Shown in pieces: positions 37,540 through 45,803 of a stretch of DNA of 45,803 nt. The position numbers and the translations under genes are program-made. This DNA comes from Chara braunii (lineage: Eukaryota > Streptophyta > Charophyceae > Charales > Characeae): positions 918,400-964,202 of the forward strand of contig BFEA01000429.1 in NCBI GenBank assembly GCA_003427395.1, given 5' to 3'. The notes beneath the pieces were generated by a model, which ran no database searches, had not been told where the DNA came from, and was given only the letters and a program-made list of their open reading frames with translations. Position 1 is the stretch's first letter. Every line of letters starts with the position of its first letter.

Positions 37540-37752
37540 CTTCTTCTTCTTCTTGAACCCACCTACGTTCTTCTTCTTCTTCTTCTCGTCCTCCTTTCTT
37601 CTTCTTCTTCTTCTTCTTCTTCTTCTTCTTCTTCTTCTTCTTCTTCCTTGCTTTCTCTTCTTCTTCTCGTCCTCCTTTCTTCTTCTTCTTCTTCTTCTTC
37701 TTCTTCTTCTTCTTCTTCTTCTTCTTCTTCCTTGCTTTCTCTTCTTCTTCCG
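37508..37752. repeat. (TTC)n microsatellite with a repeated 100-bp spacer
   Basis: Blocks of TTC separated by CTCGTCCTCC and CTTGCTTTCTC words, themselves duplicated (period about 100 bp). Open frames (poly-Phe, poly-Leu, poly-Lys) are not genes. Confidence 0.93.
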
Positions 37753-38050
37753 GCTGCTCCTTTTTCATCATCTTCCAGAGAGCTAAGATAGCAAGGTTTG
37801 CCAGCTTGCCAGCCCTTCGCGATCTTAGTTAGCTCATTCTGATGGAGTGTGCAGTGAACCCATGATGCTTAGCCACACAAACCTATAAGCAGCCATGGAC
37901 CCCACTTCGTCCGGAATCTTTCATGTCGTCCGGGGCCCATCGTCGGGGCTTATCCGCTTGGCAAGATTTTCAACCACTGAGCTGAGTCTGTTTTGGCCAA
38001 CTAAGGCCTAGCAGTTCAATCACTGGGTATTGGTATTGTATAGACTACAA
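37753..38050. other. gene-free spacer
   Basis: No ORF, repeat or RNA signal seen. Confidence 0.4.
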
Positions 38051-38480
38051 TCTATACACATAGTCTATACATAGTCTACAGTCTATGATCTACATAGTAT
38101 ATACACATAGTCTATACATAGTCTACAGTCTATGATCTACATAGTATATACACATAGTCTATACATAGTCTACAGTCTATGATCTACATCTGCTAGTCTA
38201 CAGTCTATGATCTGCATCTGCTAGTCTACAGTCTATGATCTACATACTATATACACATACTCTATACATAGTCTACAGTCTATGATCTACATAGTAGTCT
38301 ACAGTCTATGATCTACATATGCTATGTACATGCATACATAGTCTATAGTCTTTCAATGATCTATTCACTCTATAGACTCTATACTCTATGTACATGTATA
38401 CATAGTCTATAGTCTTTCAATGATCTATTCACTCTATAGACTCTATACATACAGCCTATGTATAGGCTACAGTCTACACA
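38051..38480. repeat. 47-bp minisatellite (CTATACATAGTCTACAGTCTA)
   Basis: TAGTCTATACATAG recurs at 38061, 38108 and 38155 (period 47), then in shorter and rearranged units to 38480. Rich in local palindromes. Confidence 0.9.
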
Positions 38481-38509
38481 TAATCTAATGAAAGGATTTC
38501 ACGCTGCAG

Positions 38510-39254
38510 ACCCATGAAAGTCGGTCACATACCCTCGCAAGTCCGGAAAGGTCCGAAGTCCCCAGTCCCAGCGTCACCTAGGGTACGTCTGATAAGCCAG
38601 TAAATTGTCGTAGGTGTGGTAGGCCTGCGAAACGTCGTAGCCCCGTCCAGGAAACATCCGGAAGAGTCAGGGTGGAGTTGAGCGCCTAGCACCAACAGAA
38701 AAGTCAAGAGGGCTGAGTCGTGGACAGTCTGGCCAGTACCCCACTGAAAAATCCGGAAAGTCCAAGTCCAGTCCCAGAGTCCACAAAAATTGCAGCAGCA
38801 AGTCCCAGGAAAGCCCGGAAGATTCCCGACCGACAAAATGATTGCAGAAGACAGGCCGTGTCCACAAAAATTGCAGCAGCAAGTCCCAGGAAAGCCCGGA
38901 AGATTCCGGACCGACAAAATGATTACAGAAGACAGGTCGTGGCTAACCGGTACCGGTCCAGTCTGAGGCAGGGCAAGCCAAGTCCAAATCCTATATTTAG
39001 CTGCTACAGTGCAGCAACGGGACACAGTTGTTCATTCGTGAAGTTGCGGAAGTGCTGCTGCTGCTTGTGTGACCGAGCGACTTGGGCAAGACAACGCTTG
39101 AAGAAGAAGGGAGCGTCGACGACAGCCATAGCTAGGGTAGTGATAGGGAAGCAGGGCGGCCATAGGCACCAAGGTTGGAGTTTGATCTGAGTGGGTGTAT
39201 CCAGGGCACGATCATAGGGAGAGAGAGAGACAGTGAGGTTGAGTGGTACAAGAC

Positions 39255-39332
<78 letters not shown>

Positions 39333-39480
39333 GACAGTCATGTACCAGAACCGAGGTTGAGTCTGTCTGAGCGGCAGAGACCGCAAGAGACCTGAACACT
39401 TTCTTTGTATAATAAAGATATTTTGCTTATCAATCTCTCGTGAGATTCTTGTGTCTCGTCTTTTGGCTCCAAGTGTGAAT
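38510..39480 (+). mobile_element. LTR-like sequence (Ty3-type), probably solo or remnant
   Basis: Contains an 81-bp tandem duplication (38779-38859, 38860-38940), a TATA-like CTATATTTAG (38991), CTTGAAGAAGAAGGGAGCG and CAGCCATAGCT words shared in order with 40905-41065, a (GA)n tract (39224-39328) and a TATAATAAAG poly-A-like signal (39408). The resemblance to the LTR upstream of the gag gene suggests a related LTR; ends were not fixed. Confidence 0.5.
38779..38940. repeat. 81-bp tandem duplication
   Basis: GTCCACAAAAATTGCAGCAG units at 38779 and 38860 with a few differences. Confidence 0.92.
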
Positions 39481-39995
39481 ACTCGTCTGGATGCTCATTG
39501 CATGTGTGCGCGAGGTTGAGGGTGATTGACTTGCGATTCATTGCAGCGGAATCACAGCTGGCTCCCGCTACATCCGCTTGGAGAAGCAGCGCTGGCAAGG
39601 GATAAGGCCGGCGGACAAAAAAAAAATAAAAAGGGAAAAGAGTGTTGACGTTTGAGTGGAAGTGAGGGGTGAAGTAGAAGTGGTTTGGACTGGGTGAGCG
39701 GCACACGTACCTGCGATCGAGGAGCTTCATAGAGAAGATGTCACCAAGATTAGTGAAGTGCTTCATGCCCTGGCCCTTGTCGTTTACGCAATCTATTTTT
39801 ATTTCGTGTCGGTATCTTCCCTTAACTTTCCTGGAGACCTCTGCTGCAATCAGTATTTTTGTCGATGTCAATCTGGTCGCACTAGAGCTTGCTGCTGTGA
39901 GTCTTTGAGTCAGTCCTACGTGTTGAGGATGCATGTTGACTGAACCCATTAGCTGGATGTATCACCCATAAAAGGGCCGTAAAGTAGCGGACGTG
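39481..39995. other. gene-free stretch
   Basis: No supportable gene. GGCGGACAAAAAAAAAATAAAAAGGG near 39609 is the only low-complexity block. Possibly the interior remnant of the LTR element to its left. Confidence 0.35.
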
Positions 39996-40229
39996 GGCAT
40001 GAGCGGCGGGCGCTCGTAATACAATCCAGCTAGCCCAATGACAGGTACTGACCGGCACGGCCCTGAACCAGAGCTGACGTAGTGAAGGGAGTAGCTCGAT
40101 AGGTAGGAGCTCGGCATGAGCGGCGGGCGCTCGTAAAACAACCCGTCTAGCCCTAAGACCAGTACTGACCGGTATGCAACCGAAACGGTGCTGACGCAGT
40201 GAGGGGCTTTGCGTATTGACAATGAACCT
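39996..40229. repeat. 117-bp tandem duplication
   Basis: GGCATGAGCGGCGGGCGCTC occurs at 39996 and 40113, followed in both by CTAGCCC and GTACTGACCGG. Confidence 0.85.
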
Positions 40230-40880
40230 TTATCTGGTGGCCACGACGTCCTGTTTGCATCGTTAAATAATTCCTTAGGTCCATGCTGGCAGACCTTAAC
40301 GGCTGGCTGGCCACCAGCTCTTCAGGGGAGTGTAGTGACAGATGCCGGGAAGGGAAGTAGAAGTGGAAGAGTTATAAAAGGGCCTTTACCCGATGTAGGC
40401 CTCGGGCCTTGTAAAGGAAACGCAGCATGGGCCTTGTAAAAGTAAAGCAACGTGAAAGGGTATCTCGCTAGGGCTCAGAAACGTGAAAGCAGGTCAAAGG
40501 TCAAGTTCTCTATCAACGGGCACATCTAAATCTAAAGTAAAGGGCATTGTCAAAAGACTTACCTGTTCACCAGAAGATGGGCATGTCATGTCTGTTCGGG
40601 TAAGGGTGTGTCTGTACGTGCAGACAGTGTGCCTGTTCGTGCAAAGAAGAGTGTCTGTTAGTATGTGTGTCTGTTCGTCTAGAGTTGTGCCTGTCCAAAG
40701 GTAAAGTCAATAGGTAAAGTCCCAGTTCTGGTCTAAGTCAAGGGGACAGTCCAGATCCAGACTTTCAAGTCCAAATCTAGGCCGAGAGGCCTCAGCAGCA
40801 GTTGAACCTCATTGGGACTATACTGGGACACATGCAATGCAGGGTTTGGGACAAAGGAAAGGNTGAACTGAGCCAATGCA
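40230..40880. other. gene-free stretch with GTCTGTTCGT words
   Basis: TGTGTCTGTACGTG / TGTGCCTGTTCGTG / TGTGTCTGTTCGTC words repeat at 40605-40700. May be the start (U3) of the LTR that ends near 41535, but no TG end could be fixed. Confidence 0.35.
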
Positions 40881-41535
40881 GACCCAGCGAGGAGTGGCCA
40901 GCACTATAAAGGGAGCAGCCAGCCTCATTCCTCGCCAGATCTNCACTNGCTTCAATGCGTGGAAGTGNTGTTGCGCTTGTGCGCTNGTCAGAGGGAGTTG
41001 CGCTGAAGAAGAAGATGCGNTGGATACANATTGTGNGCTGGAAGGGATGCAGCCATAGCTGCCCAGCGAATTAGTAGTAGAGTACAGGGTTAGTGATAGT
41101 CAGCTATGAGTAGTATTCAGAGTAGATCCTCATGAGAGAAGAGTGTGTATGCATCATAGGAGGAAGGGACTGAGGCAGAGAGTGTTCCTTCAAGGTTTGG
41201 CTATGGAAGATNCTTACCTGAGTTGGATGTGAACTGCAGAGGTGGCGCTNATGAGTANTGACCACATTGATGACTTGGAGACAATCTGCGGATGTAGNGC
41301 TGATGTATTGGGAGTTATATTGANGGGTTGACAAGGGATTTGCTTTGCNTTGATGGGCGCTGGACTCAGGGAACTATGAAACTCTTTGAAATCATATTTT
41401 TGATNATATCAGTTGTGAAACTCGGTTCTCTTCTCCTCTACCTTTGTCTANTGTGTGAGATTACTGATCATTGTGTGCGAGTATGATGCATGACATGTAC
41501 ACACTTGCGTGAGATGGTCCCCAGGACCCATGCAA
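40881..41535 (+). mobile_element. probable 5' LTR (3' part) of the Ty3/gypsy element
   Basis: TATA-like CTATAAAGGG at 40905, followed by sequence ending just before a primer-binding site. The left boundary is unknown. Many single Ns mark low-quality bases. Confidence 0.55.
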
Positions 41536-41539
41536 AATT

Positions 41540-41551
41540 TGGTATCGGAGC
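41540..41551 (+). promoter_or_regulatory. primer-binding site, initiator tRNA-Met type
   Basis: TGGTATCGGAGC differs in one base from the standard TGGTATCAGAGC complement of plant initiator tRNA-Met used to prime Ty1/Ty3 reverse transcription. It is preceded by AAATT, a common LTR/PBS spacer. Confidence 0.7.
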
Positions 41552-42455
41552 AGATGCTCGCTGCACTCATAGCGCAAGCATGATCAAGGCCGGCGAGGAG
41601 AAGTGGTGATGGAGGATTAGTGAAGGAGGAAGAGAAGAGGTGTTGGATGGTGGGGTAAGCAGGCCGAAGAAGAAGTGGCAAAGTCTACTTACCTGGAGCG
41701 TGCGGAGCGTCGTGGAGCATCATCGGCGGTATCTTCAACAAGAGTGAAGCACCTCCTCCTTTCCCTGAACCTGCATGTATGTGTGTGTCCCCTACCTTCT
41801 CTCTCTCTGACCCTCTGAAGGTGACTGCTGCTGGTCTGGAGTCGAAGTCTGGATCTGGGTCGTCCTAGAGTCTGGATGGTCCAAGTGCGATGTGTCAGGG
41901 CCCGGTCACACTAGAGTAGGTGGTCCAGTGTTCTGTGAGTAGGACTAGACTTCTCTCCTACCCCTCTCGATAGGCAGACTGGGTACTGTCATGTGGGAAG
42001 TGGCTATCTGCCACATCAGATTGCAGGTACCAGGCAGCGTAAGAATGATATTGAGCATCTACAGGGTCTGTTGAGCCCAACAGAAAGAAACATTTGAACG
42101 AAGTATTCTAGCNTGGTTGGATAAGTAAACCATCCGAATCTGATCTTCTGCGCTGTACTCCATACCTGCATCGGACAACCCGCGAGGTAGTATAAAGAAA
42201 AAGAAAAAGTCATATCAAGGGAAACAAGACATTANAATCACATTGCCAAAAAGCCTNATCCGGGGAGCCAGACANCATATCAAAAGAAAAAGAAAGAGTA
42301 TACATACCTAAACAGTCAACTTGTTTTAGTTTGATCTATTGTTTGATCTATGCAGCACCTTCTACAATTAAAAAAAAAAAAAAGTACAGTACTCCATTTA
42401 CCGCAGATCAGGAACTGAGTCCGTAAGTGGAATATTACCTTGGTGATCCGGCGGA
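41552..42455 (+). other. leader of the Ty3/gypsy element
   Basis: Non-coding between PBS and gag. Contains CTTCTCTCTC tracts and two similar CATATCAA(G/A)(G/A)GAAA words (42212, 42278). Confidence 0.45.
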
Positions 42456-44621
42456 GTGTCCCCTGTGCCGGTAGTCATCATGGATGACTATCCCATCCAG
42501 GGCCTGTTGGCCCTTTCTGTCCTATTGGGCCCAATATTCCGGCTAATGTTCCCGTTGGGATTCGGACGCGTCTGTGCGTCCCGCATGTTATTGAAGTCCG
42601 GGACAGTAAAGCCTGGGCCCACACCTGTGGAGCAAGCAGAAATTGACCGNAGGCTGGCAGAGAAGAAGAAGGAAAAGGAAGCCAAAAAGAAACAAAAGGA
42701 AGAAGAAGCAAAGAGAAAAATGAAAGAGAAGATGGATAAGGAATTGGAAGAAGAGTTGAAAAGTATTCGAGAAGAAGAATAAGAAGAGGCAGAAGAAGAA
42801 CAGGAAGAAGGAGAAGTCTTGCAAAGACGTCGTCATCTTNATATTCCGNAAAGTAGTACAACACAGCGGCTTCCTGTTGAACCGCTGGATTGGGCTGGAC
42901 AGTACTACTACTCCAGCGAGCCACTAAAAGAATCTGATGAAGAACGGGATTCGTTCATCGCCAAGTTGGCCATAGTAACAGATACCGTTGAACGAAATCT
43001 GATGTTGGAGGAAAAAAGGGCTGAACTTAATCGCAGGCTGTTGGCCGCTAGACGGCAAGAGGTAGAAGAGAAAAAGAAACTGCATGCGGAGGGGGGAAAA
43101 TTGCAGAAGGCTTTAGAAGCGCAAAAATATAAACCCTCTGCAACAGAAGAACAACTTGTTCTCCTCAGAGAGGCAGTCCTTAACACAAGGCAGGACATGG
43201 CCTTGATGCNCCAGACCCTACAAAGAGTAGAAANNCATCGGGTTGAGTTCGAAAATGTTTGGAACAACTTCTTGGAGAAGTCAGCCAAGGATGTTGACCA
43301 ACATGTNCAAACCTACATCCGGGCTTTGGACGAACATGTTACTAAGACATTCANCCCGGAGNTCATAGAGAAGATTGTAAAGGGATCTGNNNNCGGAGGA
43401 GGAGNTGGTGATGACGACGGCGATGATGACAAGAGAGGGAAAAANAAGATTGGGGATCCAAAAGAAAAACTTCCTCAGGAAACCAGGCAGGTTAACAAGA
43501 TAAAACTTAANCTGTCGTGGACCTATAATGGAAAGAAGGAGGAAAGTGTTCTGCATTGGGCGGCGGCAATTGAAACCTATGTGTACGGACANCGTATTCC
43601 ATACTGGGACAGGGTATTGATGGCAACTNCATNCATGGGAGGCNACGCCATNAGCTTCGCCATCTCGCTGCAAAAANAGGCGNGATGCAACTCTATGGTA
43701 GAGTATTCGCAACAAACGCGAATCGAAGATTTCCTCAAAGCCATAAGAGAGAGATTNGAGNATAAGAATTTAGCAAGACGCACTNAAATGTTAATCCTNA
43801 GCCTTCCTGATAGNAAATGNAAAAGTACCTCTGCCTTAAAGGCAACTATGGACGAANTGTTACAATGCNCNGATCATGGATTGACGCCNGCCCAAATCTT
43901 AAATAGTTTTGCACGAGCACTTCCCGATCCCCTACGAACACAACTCTATCCCCGTACAAAGGAAGAGGGGATAAAATATAAGAAGTTCGGCAAGATCGCA
44001 ATAGATCACGCCGGCTTCCTCGCTGAAGCGAACTATTGCCGTTATTGGAAAGATCTGCAAGCGGGTAAAAGATGGCAAAACCGCACTATCTCAGGGTCTA
44101 TACCTGGGAAGGACAGTCTCCTTCTAACCTTTGAGGAAGGAGGCGCCGAGACCATCTCCTGGGATCAAGTAGACTATGGTCTCGATGAACCCAACAGACC
44201 GGTAGCTCAGGAGGGGAGTTACGCGGCTGTTGCAGCCCGCGGGGGAAGGCGTTAAGGAAGAGGACGTGGCCGAGGAAGAGGTCGCGGCCGTGGTGGACGA
44301 GGATTCGGCACCCAGAGGGGTGGNGGTGAAGGAAGCCACTACGTGGGAGGAAGGGGAAATGGTCCCTCACAAGGTGGCCGTGGTTCTTATTCCACCTGGG
44401 GTAGAGGAAGAGGCACGTGGTACAATGAGTGGGACAAGCCATACCTACCACATCCCGGGCTACCAGAAGGAGAGCCTTGGAAAGATTTGGGAATCACAAA
44501 AAAGGTTTGGGCGAAAAGAAAGAAAGCAGACCAATGCCTCGAATGTGGGGACCCAGACCACATTGTCCCCTATTGCCCTGACTATAGGGGGGCAAAAGGG
44601 AACAGCCAGCAGAGGTGCTAG
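42456..44621 (+). pseudogene. Ty3/gypsy gag (capsid + zinc knuckle) with two in-frame stops
   Basis: One reading frame from ATG 42456 to 44621, interrupted only by TAA at 42780-42782 and 44253-44255. Residues 1-60 are hydrophobic/Gly-Pro. A highly charged Lys/Glu coiled coil follows on both sides of the first stop. Then comes a second coiled coil (LNRRLLAARRQEVEEKKKLH), a capsid-like region (SVLHWAAAIETYVYG, RIPYWDRVLMAT), an Arg-Gly-rich stretch around the second stop, and the knuckle CLECGDPDHIVPYC (C-x2-C-x4-H-x4-C). Gag binds the element RNA and forms the particle. Numerous N positions blur the middle. Confidence 0.82.
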
Positions 44622-45184
44622 TTGCCTCTACCGGGGCTTCGAATGTTGAAAAATCAGAATCCTCCCATTCGAAGGCCCCAATGGCAGAAACTGAAGAGGA
44701 AGGAAGTCCCCATCTAGTACACTGTCCAGAGGTGGCAAACGTATGCATCTCTCTAGATGGATCCCTCGCTCGCGTGGGTGATGAGTTGGCCGCTCGTCGC
44801 CAAGCCTGGACTGAAACACGAAAGAAGAAAGGACAACTAATAATTGCAGATCTTGAGATAAATCGAGTCAGAGTAGGAGGTATGATAGACAGTGGTTCTA
44901 CACGCAGTTACATTAGTAAAAAAGGTTTGCAGAAACTGCGTCTTGGGCTTAAGGTTAAAAAATTGAATGAGCCCATTGTCAGTAAGTTGGCTAATAGTAG
45001 TGAAACCGTCATGGATCGATACGTTGAGGGGGTGCAAGTATACTTCCGGCTAGAGGCAGAGGGGAAGGTGGAACGTGTTCTCCACTCTCTGACCTTCTTG
45101 GTGGAGGATAACTTGCCCTTTGATGTGTTGTTAGGAATAGATTGGGGTGGCTGCGCATGCGGATCTGAAATTGAGGGAACATGA
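44615..45184 (+). pseudogene. Ty3/gypsy aspartic protease
   Basis: The frame lies -1 relative to gag and overlaps its end by 7 bases, as expected for a frameshifted pol. Contains GGMIDSGSTRSYIS with the catalytic Asp-Ser-Gly (44888-44896) and LPFDVLLGIDW, the family's second conserved block. The frame is broken inside a four-G run near 45143-45147, after which pol continues in another frame, so this is pseudogenic or a sequencing error. Confidence 0.85.
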
Positions 45185-45803
45185 ATGTTGGCTTCCAAGT
45201 CCTCAAGGAGGTAAGAAGAAAATCCGCCTCTATCATGAATCTGGAAAGGAAAGCATCCTCGCTCACTGTTGCATGAGTGCCCCAGCGTTCGCTCGCCATG
45301 TTAAGAAATATAACTTGTATGACCAAGTCTCTGTTGCATATGTGCGCCCAGTAAAGGAAGGAGAAACTAAGGAAAAAGTCAGGTCTCAAGAGGTTGAGAG
45401 GATCCTGAAAGAATTCGCAGATGTGGCTGAAGCCCCAAGTGGTGTGGTAGAAAGACCAATCCAATACCGCATTGACATCATTCCAGGAAGCGCGCCCCCG
45501 AAGGGGCCTATCTATCGTATGTCGCCCCAGGAATTGGATGAACTGCGAACCCGANTCGATGAGTTGCTAAAAAATGGTTGGATAAGACCTAGCTCCTCGC
45601 CCTATGGTGCGCCTGTGCTCTTTGTGCCTAAGAAGGATGGCGGCGTTCGCATGTGTATAGATTATAGAAGATTAAATGATATAACAGTAAAAAATGCTGA
45701 ACCATTACCGCGAATAGATGATTTGCTGGATCGCGTGCAGGGTAGCAAAATATTTTCAAAGATTGATTTGAAATCCGGCTACCATCAGATTGAGGTTGAG
45801 CCG
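45148..45803 (+). CDS. Ty3/gypsy pol, reverse transcriptase (cut by window end)
   Basis: Open to the last base. After a linker ([20 protein letters not shown]) the RT begins: [68 protein letters not shown] and [16 protein letters not shown], which holds the first palm Asp ([12 protein letters not shown]). The catalytic YxDD box, RNase H and integrase would lie beyond the window. Confidence 0.9.

Noticed and set aside
37301-37786. Poly-Phe/Leu or poly-Lys/Glu proteins at the TTC tract
   Set aside because: Microsatellite translation; the only real signal in the plus-strand frame is the LINE RT fragment before the tract.
1-45803. CRISPR arrays, bacterial operons or a viral genome
   Set aside because: The tandem repeats have no unique spacers of constant length, no cas or phage genes are present, and the coding content is eukaryotic TFIIIC and retroelements.

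Overview
This looks like a 45.8 kb piece of a large, repeat-choked streptophyte (green plant lineage) nuclear genome. A charophyte such as Chara braunii is my best guess. The guess rests on a plant/animal-type TFIIIC subunit, a CCCTAAA-type telomeric motif, L1-like and Ty3/gypsy retroelements, and a Penelope-like element whose ORF1 (zinc knuckle plus coiled coil) I associate with Chara. The species is inference; no marker here proves it. Only one host gene is convincing; nearly everything else is mobile or tandemly repeated DNA, mostly decayed. Runs of N and two copies of a library adapter show the assembly itself is imperfect.

Layout. 1-5,880: simple repeats, a direct duplication around a 38-bp Nextera-type junction adapter (1139-1176), three short inverted-repeat elements with CTTCCCCCGAA-type ends flanked by TA, a 12-bp minisatellite and a degenerate tandem array. 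5,879-10,279 (minus): a long uninterrupted ORF for the TPR subunit of transcription factor TFIIIC (GTF3C3 / yeast Tfc4 family), followed on its 5' side by a CT-rich leader and a 57-bp tandem repeat. 11,396-11,905: a roughly 33-bp tandem array carrying ten exact CACGTG (G-box) motifs. 12,142-13,950: a nest of MITEs with GGGCCTCGC-type ends and 3-bp target duplications; one splits a LINE fragment. 13,400-21,048: LINE copies, the larger one carrying two copies of a TTAA-flanked MITE inside ORF2. 21,460-24,118: tandem repeats, three tRNA-like sequences and a 1.4 kb LTR-like repeat.

25,610-33,013 (minus) is the most interesting part. It is a Penelope-like retroelement with an N-terminal (permuted) GIY-YIG endonuclease, a separate ORF1 with a broken CCHC knuckle and long coiled coil, and two direct terminal repeats (pLTRs). 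Each pLTR contains a sequence that folds as a minimal type I hammerhead ribozyme. The left pLTR is interrupted by a second copy of the 1.4 kb LTR-like repeat. 33,199-38,500: a Ty3 RT scrap, a second adapter, microsatellites and a third LINE fragment. 38,500-45,803: LTR-like sequence and a Ty3/gypsy element (gag, zinc knuckle, protease, start of RT) running off the window end.

The genes do not form one pathway. The window shows one housekeeping gene embedded in successive layers of retroelements, with non-autonomous inverted-repeat elements inserted into them; the nesting order can be read in several places.
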